Position numbers and translations under genes: made by a program | Shown: positions 1-8,012 of the stretch, piece after piece | How the letters are laid out: each line of letters begins with the position of its first letter | Position numbering within the stretch: the stretch's first letter is position 1 | Assembly: GCF_031844685.1 (NCBI RefSeq) | Contig: NZ_CP134605.1 | Location: 4,771,001-4,835,000, forward strand | Direction of reading: 5' to 3' | Source: Streptomyces sp. ITFR-21 | Lineage (GTDB): Bacteria > Actinomycetota > Actinomycetes > Streptomycetales > Streptomycetaceae | Length of the DNA: 64,000 nt | Notes under the pieces: generated by a model | Told to the model about the DNA's origin: nothing | What the model saw: only the letters and a program-made list of their open reading frames with translations | The model's database searches: none

Positions 1-35
1 GCCCACGCCGTGAGCGAACACCGCCCGGAAGTGTC

Positions 36-677
36 TCAGTGGTGGCCCTCGGTGCCGTGCAGCGGGAAACCGGCGATGCCGCGCCAGGCCAGCGAGGTCA
101 GCAGCTGCACCGCGGTGTCGCGGGGGACCTCGCTGCGGGTGGCCAGCCAGTAGCGGGCCACCACCTGGGAGACGCCGCCGAGGCCGACGGCCAGCAGCAT
201 GGCGTCCTCCCGGGCCAGCCCGGTGTCCTCCGCGATGACCTCGCTGATCGCCTCCGCGCACTCCAGCGAGACCTTGTCGACCCGCTCGCGGACGGTCGGC
301 TCGTTGGTCAGGTCCGACTCGAAGACCAGCCGGAACGCGCCGCCCTCGTCCTCGACGTAGGCGAAGTACGCGTCCATGGTCGCCTCGACGCGCTTCTTGT
401 TGTCCGAGGTGGACGCCAGCGCGGTCCGCACCGAGTGCAGCAGCGACTCGCAGTGCTGGTCGAGCAGGGCGAGGTAGAGCTCCAGCTTCCCGGGGAAGTG
501 CTGGTACAGCACCGGCTTGCTGACCCCGGCCCGCTCGGCGATGTCGTCCATCGCGGCGGCGTGGTACCCCTGCGCGACGAAGACCTCCTGCGCCGCTCCC
601 AGCAGCTGTTCGCGTCGGGCCCGGCGGGGCAGGCGGGTGCCGCGCGGGCGCGCCTGAGTCTGCTCGATGGCTGTCAC
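36..677 (-). CDS. TetR/AcrR-family transcriptional regulator
   Basis: Encodes 213 aa. Residues about 25-65 form a TetR helix-turn-helix, with the family-typical run AERAGVSKPVLYQHFPGK recognising DNA; the remainder is a helical ligand/dimer domain. The start chosen is the GTG at 677, preceded by GGGAGG four bases upstream; a longer open frame exists but its N-terminal part is shadow translation. A basic N-terminal arm (RPRGTRLPRRARREQ) precedes the helix-turn-helix. The ligand and targets cannot be told from sequence. The gene lies next to the DUF3152 gene, as I recall for Rv3208/Rv3207c of M. tuberculosis, so this is likely a conserved core regulator rather than an acquired one. Confidence 0.93.
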   Translation of the reverse strand: MTAIEQTQARPRGTRLPRRARREQLLGAAQEVFVAQGYHAAAMDDIAERAGVSKPVLYQHFPGKLELYLALLDQHCESLLHSVRTALASTSDNKKRVEATMDAYFAYVEDEGGAFRLVFESDLTNEPTVRERVDKVSLECAEAISEVIAEDTGLAREDAMLLAVGLGGVSQVVARYWLATRSEVPRDTAVQLLTSLAWRGIAGFPLHGTEGHH

Positions 678-787
678 GCCGCCTCCCAAATCTGGTGTCG
701 GAACGGATGGAACGGGTTGACCCGGTGACCGCCATCGTACTTTTGAGTAACGACACTGTGGGCCGCGCGGCCGGACATTCTCAGTTC

Positions 788-825
788 GTGGAACCTCCCG
801 GCGGCGGCCTGCCGGGAGGTTCCAC
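788..825 (-). terminator. Strong stem-loop, probable terminator of the acidic-protein gene
   Basis: Perfect 15-bp arms (788-802 and 811-825) enclose an 8-base loop. It lies 36 bases beyond the stop codon of the acidic small gene on the minus strand and separates it from the TetR gene. No clear T tract follows, as is usual in Streptomyces. Confidence 0.7.
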
Positions 826-861
826 CCGGGATTTACCGGTATCAACGGCCTCGGCGGCGCC

Positions 862-1155
862 TCAGCGGCGCTCGTCCTCGTCCAGTGCGACCACCTGCCG
901 CTGCTCGGCCGCGTCCGCCGGATCAACCTCCAGCACCGGGTCGGCGGGGGGCTCCGCGGCACCCTCGGCGTCCTCCGCGTCGTCCCCGTCGTCGAGCAGG
1001 GCGGCGCGCTGCTCGGCGGCGTCGGCCTCGGGCGTCTCCACGTCGAGCCCGTCGGCCGGGTGGGCCGCGGGCGCGGTCCGTACGGCGTCGTCGAACAGGT
1101 CGGCATCGCGTCCGAAACCGGCGATGTCGGCGATGTCCTCGATGTCCCTGGACAT
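862..1155 (-). CDS. Small highly acidic protein of unknown function
   Basis: Encodes 97 aa, beginning MSRDIEDIADIAGFGRDADL. The ATG at 1155 is fixed by a textbook GGAAAGGAGG five bases upstream. The protein is rich in Asp, Glu and Ala, has no membrane segment or Cys, and carries the motif DAAEQR twice (about residues 45-50 and 80-85), each followed by an acidic run. It is probably largely disordered. I do not recognise a family. The hairpin at 788-825 ends its transcript, and it is divergent from the alpha/beta hydrolase. The good ribosome site and terminator argue that it is a real gene. Confidence 0.75.
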   Translation of the reverse strand: MSRDIEDIADIAGFGRDADLFDDAVRTAPAAHPADGLDVETPEADAAEQRAALLDDGDDAEDAEGAAEPPADPVLEVDPADAAEQRQVVALDEDERR

Positions 1156-1278
1156 GGCGCCTCCTTTCCCCTGGCTCTTCCATCGTCGTCCGCCGGCGGG
1201 CTTCCTGCCCGCCGGCACCACAGGGGCTTCTCACCACATGGTGGCGGTGAACACACAATCGCACGTGTGATCGTCTCG

Positions 1279-1284
1279 TAACAT
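1279..1284 (+). promoter_or_regulatory. -10-like TAACAT, leaderless start of hydrolase
   Basis: TAACAT is followed by 6 bases and then the ATG at 1291, with no Shine-Dalgarno sequence. The start codon would be the transcript's first codon. Confidence 0.5.
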
Positions 1285-1290
1285 TGAGCC

Positions 1291-2409
1291 ATGTCCACGA
1301 CCGACTCTCCTCAAGAGGCCGTCGCCCCCGCGGCCGTACCCCCGGCGGGACCGGCGCCGGCGACCGGGGAATCGGCCCGCACCGTGGTGCTGCCCGGGTT
1401 CAGCCTGGTGGTGCGCCGGCACGAGGACCGCGGCGGGCCCGCCGGCCGCGAACCGGCGTTCTTCGTCCACGGCCTCGGCGGTTCCTCGCAGAACTGGTCG
1501 CTGCTGATGGGCCGGCTCGCCGACCGGGTGGCCGGGGAAGCCCTCGACCTGCCCGGCTTCGGCCACTCGCCGCCGCCGGACGACGGCGACTACTCGATCG
1601 CCGGGCACGCCAGGGCGGTGATCAGGCTGCTGGACCACGAACCCCGCGGCCCGGTGCACCTGTTCGGCAACTCGATGGGCGGCGCGGTGGCGGTGAAGGT
1701 CGCCGCCGCCCGGCCGGACCTGGTGCGCACCCTGACCCTGGTCTCCCCCGCGCTCCCCGAGGTGCCGCCGCAGCGCACCGCCTGGCCGACCGCGCTGGCC
1801 TCGGTGCCGGGACTGCCCGCGCTGTACGTACGGGCCACCCGCCGCTGGACCGTCGAGCGGCGCACCGAGGCGCTGCTGGCCCTGTGCTACGGGGACCCGT
1901 CGACGGTGCCGGGGCCGGTCCGCGAGGAGGCGGCCCGGGAGTACCGGCGGCGGGTCGAACTGCCCTACTTCTGGGACGCGATGATCCGCTCCACCCGCGG
2001 CCTGGTGAACGCCTACACGCTCGGCGGCCAGCACGCCTTGTGGCGGCAGGCCGAGCGGGTGCTCGCGCCCACACTGCTGGTCTACGGCGGGCGGGACAAG
2101 CTGGTGTCGCCGCGGATGGCCCCCAGGGCGGCGCGCGCCTTCCGGGACGCGCGGCTGCTGCTGATCCCGGAGAGCGGGCACGTGGCGATGATGGAGCACC
2201 CGGAGCTGGTGTCGCGGGCGTTCCGCGACCTGCTGGACGAAGTCGACGCCGCCGGCGCCGCGGACGCGGACCGTACGCCGCCCGCGGACACCGAAGCCCC
2301 CGCGCCCGCCGCGGACCGTAGGCTGACGGAAGGTGCCGTGGACCGTACGCTTCCGGGTGCCGCCGGAGGTCCGGCGAACAGTCCGACGACCGACGCGACC
2401 GGGAGCTGA
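1291..2409 (+). CDS. Alpha/beta hydrolase
   Basis: Encodes 372 aa with an alpha/beta-hydrolase fold. HGLGG (about residue 60) is the oxyanion-hole motif, GNSMGG (about 126-131) carries the nucleophilic Ser, GGRDKLV (about 265) the acid and ESGHVAMM (about 293) the His, so the triad looks intact. A cap domain lies between about 150 and 250. The last 50 residues are a Pro/Ala/Asp-rich tail with no family counterpart. No signal peptide is seen, so it is probably cytosolic. The substrate is unknown: the family includes esterases, haloperoxidase-like enzymes and C-C hydrolases. The stop lies 8 bases before the GTG of the next gene, so the two are probably co-transcribed. Confidence 0.93.
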   Translation: MSTTDSPQEAVAPAAVPPAGPAPATGESARTVVLPGFSLVVRRHEDRGGPAGREPAFFVHGLGGSSQNWSLLMGRLADRVAGEALDLPGFGHSPPPDDGDYSIAGHARAVIRLLDHEPRGPVHLFGNSMGGAVAVKVAAARPDLVRTLTLVSPALPEVPPQRTAWPTALASVPGLPALYVRATRRWTVERRTEALLALCYGDPSTVPGPVREEAAREYRRRVELPYFWDAMIRSTRGLVNAYTLGGQHALWRQAERVLAPTLLVYGGRDKLVSPRMAPRAARAFRDARLLLIPESGHVAMMEHPELVSRAFRDLLDEVDAAGAADADRTPPADTEAPAPAADRRLTEGAVDRTLPGAAGGPANSPTTDATGS

Positions 2410-2417
2410 TCGAGAGC

Positions 2418-3851
2418 GTGGGCAAGCACAGCGCGACGGACGGCCAGGACGGCCAGGACGGTCCGACGAGCGGCCCGGCCGGCGGCGGCGCGTACCGCCC
2501 GCCCGCCCCGCCGTTCCGCCCGGCCGGGCCGGGCCTGCCAGGTGCTCCAGGTGCGCCCGGTGTCCCCGGCAGCCCCGGCGTTCCCGGGTCCGGCCGGCGG
2601 CGGCGGGCCGACTCGCCGGAGGACACCGGCGGCTTCGCGGTGCTCGGACCGCACGAGCTGAACGTGCCGCCGCAGGCCCACCCCGAGCACCGCGAGCACA
2701 CCGGCTGGGGCGCACCGGGCGGCTGGACCGCCCCGGGCCCCGGCCGCGGCGGCAGGCCCTCCGACGACGAGCTCGTCCTCGACGCGATGGACTGGCCGCC
2801 GTACGAGACGGGCGACGGGCTGACCGTCCTGGGGCTGCCGGGACACCCGCACGCCGCCGGGCCGGCCGTGCCGCAGCCCCGCCAGGAGTACGTGGACGCC
2901 TTCGACGGCCCGCCGGGACCGCGCCCGCCCGCCGCCGGTCAGCGCTCCGCGCCGCAGTCGGCGGCGGAGCCCGCGCCCGGGCCCGCCCCGGCCGGCGGGG
3001 ACGACGGCGGGAGCCGGGACAAGAGCGCCGGCAAGGCCGGCGGGAGGGGCCGCGCGCTCAGCGGCATCGCCGCCGCCGCGGTCGTCACGGTGCTGGCCGT
3101 GGTGGTCGGCGCGCGGTTCGTCGGGGGTGACGAAGACCACACCGGCGCCGCGGGCAAGGGCGCCGGGCCCCGGTCCGCCCCGGACCGCCCGCCGTCCCCG
3201 GCGCCGCCCACCACGACCTCCGCGCCGGCGCCCGCGGCCACCGCCGCGCCGCTCGGCTACGACCGGCAGATGGCCGTGCAGTACCCGCTGGACCCGCGGC
3301 TGGCGCTGTCCGGCGCCTTCACCACCGTGCCGGGCCGGCAGGCCGCGCCGGGCCGCGGCCGGACCATGCGGTTCAGGGTGGAAGTGGAGAAGGGACTGCC
3401 GCTGGACGCCGACCTGTTCGCCCGCGCCGTCTTCACGACGCTGAACGATCCCCGCAGCTGGGGGCACGGCGGCACGATGACCTTCGAACGGGTGTCAACC
3501 GGCCCGGCCGACATCGTCGTCACCCTCGCCAGCCCCGGCACCACCGCCGAGTGGTGCGAGAAGTCGGGTCTGGACACCACGGTCGACAACGTGTCATGTG
3601 ACGCGGCGTCGACCCCGCGCACGATGATCAACGCCTACCGGTGGGCGATGGGGGCCGACACCTTCGGCCCGGAACGGATGCACCAGTACCGGCAGATGCT
3701 GATCAACCACGAGGTCGGGCACCGCCTCGGCCACGGTCATGTGGGCTGTCCCACGGAGGGCGCGCCGGCGCCGGTGATGATGCAGCAGACCAAGTTCCTC
3801 TCGCTCGACGGCGGGCCGACCTGCAAGCCGAACGCCTGGCCCTTCCCGTAG
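2418..3851 (+). CDS. DUF3152-type membrane-anchored metzincin-like protease
   Basis: Encodes 477 aa. The N-terminal 200 residues are cytoplasmic-type, Pro/Gly-rich and disordered; residues 39-59 are a run of Gly-X-Y triplets (GLPGAPGAPGVPGSPGVPGSG in single-triplet steps) resembling collagen. One membrane helix follows (about 214-236), then an extracellular domain of the DUF3152 family. The motif HEVGHRLGHGH (about 431-441) fits the metzincin zinc consensus HExxHxxGxxH, and the downstream PVMMQQ could supply the Met-turn. It should act outside the membrane as a zinc peptidase; the substrate is unknown. It is co-transcribed with the upstream hydrolase. Confidence 0.9.
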   Translation: MGKHSATDGQDGQDGPTSGPAGGGAYRPPAPPFRPAGPGLPGAPGAPGVPGSPGVPGSGRRRRADSPEDTGGFAVLGPHELNVPPQAHPEHREHTGWGAPGGWTAPGPGRGGRPSDDELVLDAMDWPPYETGDGLTVLGLPGHPHAAGPAVPQPRQEYVDAFDGPPGPRPPAAGQRSAPQSAAEPAPGPAPAGGDDGGSRDKSAGKAGGRGRALSGIAAAAVVTVLAVVVGARFVGGDEDHTGAAGKGAGPRSAPDRPPSPAPPTTTSAPAPAATAAPLGYDRQMAVQYPLDPRLALSGAFTTVPGRQAAPGRGRTMRFRVEVEKGLPLDADLFARAVFTTLNDPRSWGHGGTMTFERVSTGPADIVVTLASPGTTAEWCEKSGLDTTVDNVSCDAASTPRTMINAYRWAMGADTFGPERMHQYRQMLINHEVGHRLGHGHVGCPTEGAPAPVMMQQTKFLSLDGGPTCKPNAWPFP

Positions 3852-3913
3852 CGGATCACGGGATCCGGCGCCCGGATCCACAAGAGCGCCTCGGGAACTG
3901 TCTTTACGCCCCT

Positions 3914-3943
3914 TTGACACCAGGGGACGTTCCCCTGCACGCT
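3914..3943 (+). promoter_or_regulatory. Promoter with overlapping palindromic operator
   Basis: TTGACA (3914-3919) lies 18 bases from CACGCT (3938-3943), and a further 6 bases lead to an ATG at 3950. The spacer holds a perfect inverted repeat, CAGGGGA-CGT-TCCCCTG (3921-3937), ideally placed for a repressor controlling the leader ORF and the ABC importer downstream. Which protein binds is unknown. Confidence 0.6.
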
Positions 3944-3949
3944 GGCCCC

Positions 3950-4048
3950 ATGCCGCACCGCCGCGTACGTCCCGCCCTGCACACCCGTACCGAGCCGGCG
4001 CGCATCGGCGCGGCCGTCCGACGCGCCGCCGGCGTGCGCTGTCGCTGA
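3950..4048 (+). CDS. Short Arg-rich leader-like ORF upstream of the ABC importer
   Basis: A 32-codon ORF begins MPHRRVRPALHTR and ends AGVRCR. Actinomycete 'putative leader peptides' upstream of transporter or sulfur-metabolism operons are similarly short, Arg/His-rich and end near a Cys, so this may be an attenuator peptide. The ATG sits exactly where transcription from the promoter at 3914-3943 would begin, so it would be translated leaderless. The 148 bases between its stop and the transporter start are very GC-rich and may fold, but I see no single clean terminator. It could also be untranslated leader. Confidence 0.4.
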   Translation: MPHRRVRPALHTRTEPARIGAAVRRAAGVRCR

Positions 4049-4196
4049 TCCGGCCACCCGCCCCGCGGGCAGCCCACGGGGGCGGCGGCCGGCCGCGGCG
4101 GCCCCCGGGCCGCCCCCGCTCGCCCGGAACATCCCCCGCCGGCCGGCTCGCCGCTCCGCTTCCCCTGTCCTCTCCGCGTCTGCGAAAGGTCACCTC

Positions 4197-5909
4197 ATGC
4201 GTCGTCAGCCGTTCACGTCCCGCCGGATCGGCGTGATAGCCGTCGGACTGGCCCTGGCCGGCGGGGCCGTCGCCTGCGGCCCGAAGAGCGGCGACGCCAA
4301 GGCCGACGACGGCAGACCCCAGCGGGGCGGCACCCTCTACGTGCTCAACAACCAGGCCCAGGAGGACTTCGACCCGGCCCGCCTCTACACTTCCGGCGGC
4401 GGCAACGTCCCTTCCCTGGTCTACCGCACCCTCACCACCCGCAACCGCGCGAACGGCGCGGCCGGCGCCAAGGTCGTCCCCGACCTCGCCACCGACACCG
4501 GCGAGCCCAGCCGGAACGCGACCGTGTGGACGTACCACCTGAAAGACGGGCTGACGTACGAGGACGGCACGCCCATCACCACCGCCGACATCAAGTACGA
4601 CATCGAGCGGTCCTTTGCCCCCGAACTCTCCGGCGGCGCCCCCTATCTGCGCGACTGGCTGGTCGGCGCGGCCGACTACCAGGGCCCGTACAAGGACCCG
4701 AAGGGCCTGACCGCGATCGAGACGCCTGACGCGAAGACCATCGTCTTCCACCTGGACAAGCCCGAGGGCGAGTTCCCGCTGCTGGCCACCCAGACCGCCT
4801 TCGCGCCCGTGCCCAAGGCCAGGGACACCGGCACCCGGTACGCCGAACACCCGGTGTCCTCCGGCCCGTACAAGGTGGTCAGCAACGAGAACAACGGCGA
4901 GCACCTGGTCCTCAAGCGCAACCCCAACTGGTCGCCGGCCACCGACGACCAGCGCAAGGCGTACCCCGACACCATCGACGTGCGGTCCGGGCTCGACCAG
5001 GCCGTCATCAACCAGCGGCTGGCCGCCGGCGTCGGCAAGGACGCGGACGCGGTCACCACCGACACCAACCTCGGCCCGGCGGAACTCGCCAGGATCACCG
5101 GCGACAAGAACCTGGCCTCGCGGGTCGGCACCGGCCACTTCGGCTACACCGACTACATCGCCTTCAACCCGAAGGTGAAGCCGTTCGACGACATCAGGGT
5201 GCGCGAGGCCATCGCCTACGCGGTCAACCGCACCACGGTCATCAACGCGCAGGGCGGCTCCTCCCTCAACGACCCCGCCACCACCTTCCTGCCCGCGCAG
5301 GCGTCCTTCGGCTACACGCCCTACGACCCCTTCCCGGCGGGCGCCACCGGCGATCCCGCCAAGGCCAGGGAACTGCTGGCGCAGGCCGGTCACCCGAACG
5401 GGCTGACCGTCACCCTCACCCACGAGACCACCAAGGGCGACGAACAGGGACCCGAGGTCGCCACCGCCGTGCAGGAGGCGCTCAAGCTCGCCGGGATCAC
5501 CGTCAAGCTCGACGGCGAGGAGCACAACGCCTACGGCGACAAGATCCGCGACGTCACGACCGAACCCGGCTTCTTCCTGACCGGCTGGGGCGCCGACTGG
5601 CCGTCCGGCGGTCCGTTCCTCGGCCCGATCTTCGACGGCCGGCAGATCGTCAAGGACGGCGACAACTTCAACAACGCCCAGCTGAACGACCCTTCGGTCA
5701 ACAACGAGATCGACGCCATCAACAAGATCACCGACCTGAAGGCCGCGGCCGCCCGCTGGGGCGCCCTCGACAAGAGGATCGGCGGGCAGGCGCTGACCGT
5801 GCCGCTCTACCACCCGGTCTACAAGCGGCTGTTCGGCAAGAACATCAGGAACGTGGTGATCAGCGACTGGACCGGAGTGCTGGACATCTCGCAGGCCGCG
5901 GTGAAGTGA
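4197..5909 (+). CDS. ABC transporter substrate-binding lipoprotein, family 5
   Basis: Encodes 570 aa. A basic signal (MRRQPFTSRR), hydrophobic core and Cys27 after AGGAVA mark a lipoprotein anchored on the outer face of the membrane. The body is an SBP_bac_5 (DppA/OppA/NikA-type) protein, with conserved stretches such as YHLKDGLTYEDGTPITTAD near residue 120 and VREAIAYAVNR near 340. It captures oligopeptides, or possibly another solute such as nickel chelates or sugars carried by this family. The start has GAAAGG 9 bases upstream. It is the first structural gene of a full importer operon: 4 bases separate it from the next gene. Confidence 0.95.
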   Translation: MRRQPFTSRRIGVIAVGLALAGGAVACGPKSGDAKADDGRPQRGGTLYVLNNQAQEDFDPARLYTSGGGNVPSLVYRTLTTRNRANGAAGAKVVPDLATDTGEPSRNATVWTYHLKDGLTYEDGTPITTADIKYDIERSFAPELSGGAPYLRDWLVGAADYQGPYKDPKGLTAIETPDAKTIVFHLDKPEGEFPLLATQTAFAPVPKARDTGTRYAEHPVSSGPYKVVSNENNGEHLVLKRNPNWSPATDDQRKAYPDTIDVRSGLDQAVINQRLAAGVGKDADAVTTDTNLGPAELARITGDKNLASRVGTGHFGYTDYIAFNPKVKPFDDIRVREAIAYAVNRTTVINAQGGSSLNDPATTFLPAQASFGYTPYDPFPAGATGDPAKARELLAQAGHPNGLTVTLTHETTKGDEQGPEVATAVQEALKLAGITVKLDGEEHNAYGDKIRDVTTEPGFFLTGWGADWPSGGPFLGPIFDGRQIVKDGDNFNNAQLNDPSVNNEIDAINKITDLKAAAARWGALDKRIGGQALTVPLYHPVYKRLFGKNIRNVVISDWTGVLDISQAAVK

Positions 5910-5913
5910 CCCC

Positions 5914-7026
5914 GTGACCGTCGACGTCATCACGGCCGCCGAGGCGGGGGCGGGCGCCACCGCGACCGCCCCCGCCGTCGGGGCCCGGCAGGTCTGGCGG
6001 CGGCTGCGCACCCGGCGCGCGGCCCTCGCCGGCGGCGCGGTCATCGCCCTGCTCGTCCTGGTCGCGCTCGCCGCCCCGCTGCTCACCGCCGTCGAGGGCC
6101 AGGACACCACGACGTACCACGCCGACCTGCTGAACTCCGCGGCCGGCACGGTGCCGCGCGGCGCCTTCGGCGGGATCAGCGCCGACCACTGGCTCGGCGT
6201 CGAACCCCGCACCGGCCGTGACCTGTTCGCCCGGCTCGTCTACGGCGCGCGGGTCTCGCTGTTCGTCGCGATCGGCGCCACCGTGCTCCAGGTGCTGCTG
6301 GGCCTGGCCCTCGGCCTGGCCGCCGGACTCGGCAACCGCTTCGTCGACGGCCTGCTGAGCCGAGTCGCGGACGTCTTCGTCACCATGCCGGCGCTGATCT
6401 TCGCCATCGCGCTGATCGCGGTGGTGCCCGGCGGCTTCCCCCGGCCGGTGCTGCTGATGCTGGTCCTGGGACTGCTCGCCTGGGGTGGCACCGCGAAGAT
6501 CGTCCGGGCGCAGGTGCTCGCGCAGAAGTCCCTCGACTACGTGGCCGCCTCCCGACTGGCCGGGTCCGGCCCCTGGCGGACCGCCCGCCGTGAACTGCTG
6601 CCCGCGCTGGTCGCGCCCGTGCTGACCTACGCGGCGATCCTGCTGCCGGGCAACATCGTCTCCGAGGCGGGCCTGTCCTTCCTCGGCATCGGCGTCACCC
6701 CGCCCACGTCTTCCTGGGGACAGCTGCTGTCCAGCGCGACCACCTGGTACCAGGCCGATCCGGCGTACGTGATCCTGCCGGCCGCGCTGCTGTTCGTGAT
6801 GGTGCTGGCGTTCACCGTCTTCGCCGACGGGGTGCGCGCCGCCCTCGACCCGCGGGCCGCCGGCCGGCTGCGGGTCGGCACCGGCCGGGCCGGTCGCGAC
6901 GAGACGGGCGCGAGGGACGAGCCGGACAGGGCGGACGCCGTGGGTGAGGGGCGCGAGGCGGCCGGGGCGGGCGCGAGGGACACGGCGGGCGGGGTGGCAG
7001 GACCGGACGGGGCGACGGCGCGGTGA
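5914..7026 (+). CDS. ABC transporter permease (DppC-type)
   Basis: Encodes 370 aa. It is a binding-protein-dependent inner-membrane permease with an N-terminal transmembrane helix (about 30-52), a short external loop, then the five-helix BPD_transp_1 domain. The EAA-like coupling motif is at AASRLAGSGPWRTARRELLP (about 210-230). The family is normally about 290-310 residues; this protein has an extra hydrophilic Glu/Asp/Arg/Gly-rich C-terminal tail of roughly 60 residues. The GTG start lies 4 bases after the stop of the binding protein, and the stop overlaps the next start (GTGA). Confidence 0.93.
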   Translation: MTVDVITAAEAGAGATATAPAVGARQVWRRLRTRRAALAGGAVIALLVLVALAAPLLTAVEGQDTTTYHADLLNSAAGTVPRGAFGGISADHWLGVEPRTGRDLFARLVYGARVSLFVAIGATVLQVLLGLALGLAAGLGNRFVDGLLSRVADVFVTMPALIFAIALIAVVPGGFPRPVLLMLVLGLLAWGGTAKIVRAQVLAQKSLDYVAASRLAGSGPWRTARRELLPALVAPVLTYAAILLPGNIVSEAGLSFLGIGVTPPTSSWGQLLSSATTWYQADPAYVILPAALLFVMVLAFTVFADGVRAALDPRAAGRLRVGTGRAGRDETGARDEPDRADAVGEGREAAGAGARDTAGGVAGPDGATAR

Positions 7027-8012
7027 CCCGCTTCCTCGCCCGGCGGCTGTTCCAGGCCGCCATGGTGCTGCTGGTGCTGGCCGCGGTGCTCTACGCGGTC
7101 TTCTACCTCGCGCCCGGCGACGCCGCCCGGCTCGCCTGCGGACCCAAGTGCTCCACCGCCCAGGTCGACCAGATCCGCGGCCAGATGGGTTTGGACGATC
7201 CCGTGTACGTCCAGTTCCTGCGCTTCCTGCGAGGCATCGCCGCCGGACACGACTACAGCACCGGCGCCGGAACGCTGCGCTGCCCGGCGCCGTGCCTGGG
7301 CCAGTCCTACCGCACCGGCGAACTCGTCACCCACATCGTCGCGGTGAAGCTGCCCGCGACCGCCTCGCTTGCCTGCGGCGCGATGGTGCTGTGGCTGGTC
7401 ATCGGGGTCGGGACCGGGCTGCTGTCGGCGCTGCGCCGCGGCACCCTGGTGGAGCGGCTGCTCACCGGGTTCACCCTGGCCGGCACCGCCGTCCCGGTGT
7501 TCATCACCGGCATCCTGCTGCTGCTCGTCTTCTGCTCCTGGCTGCAGTGGCTGCCCTTCCCGACCTACGTGCCGCTCACCGACGACCCCCGGCAGTGGGC
7601 GTGGAACCTGCTGCTGCCGTGGCTGGCGCTGGCCCTGGTCGAAGCGGCCAAGTACGCGCGGCTCACCCGCAGTTCGATGCTGGAGACACTCGCGGAGGAC
7701 CACATCCGCACCTTCCGGGCGTACGGCGTCGGCGAGTGGGCGGTCATCCGCCGGCACGCGCTGCGCGGGGCGCTGACCCCGGTGATCGCGCTGTCCGCGC
7801 TGGACCTCGGCACGATGTTCGGCGGAGCGCTGCTCACCGAGACGCTGTTCGGCATTCCGGGACTCGGCCAACAGCTGGTGCAGTCGGTGCAAATGAAGGA
7901 CCTGCCGGTGGTGGTCGGCATCGTGCTGGTGATGGGGCTCGCCGTGGTGGCGGCCAACGCGGTCGCCGACGTGCTGTACGCGGTCGCGGACCGAAGGGTG
8001 GTGCTGGCGTGA
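7023..8012 (+). CDS. ABC transporter permease (DppB-type)
   Basis: Encodes 329 aa and is the partner permease of the importer. It has the usual N-terminal helix (VLLVLAAVLYAVFYLAPGDAA), a periplasmic-type loop and a core permease domain ending in the family motif GGALLTETLFGIPGLGQQLV, with the EAA-type cytosolic loop FRAYGVGEWAVIRRHAL before it. The loop after helix 1 contains four Cys (ACGPKCS and RCPAPC), possibly disulfide-linked outside. The gene overlaps its neighbours by four bases on both sides, indicating translational coupling. In most family operons DppB precedes DppC; here the order is reversed. Confidence 0.93.
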   Translation: MTRFLARRLFQAAMVLLVLAAVLYAVFYLAPGDAARLACGPKCSTAQVDQIRGQMGLDDPVYVQFLRFLRGIAAGHDYSTGAGTLRCPAPCLGQSYRTGELVTHIVAVKLPATASLACGAMVLWLVIGVGTGLLSALRRGTLVERLLTGFTLAGTAVPVFITGILLLLVFCSWLQWLPFPTYVPLTDDPRQWAWNLLLPWLALALVEAAKYARLTRSSMLETLAEDHIRTFRAYGVGEWAVIRRHALRGALTPVIALSALDLGTMFGGALLTETLFGIPGLGQQLVQSVQMKDLPVVVGIVLVMGLAVVAANAVADVLYAVADRRVVLA

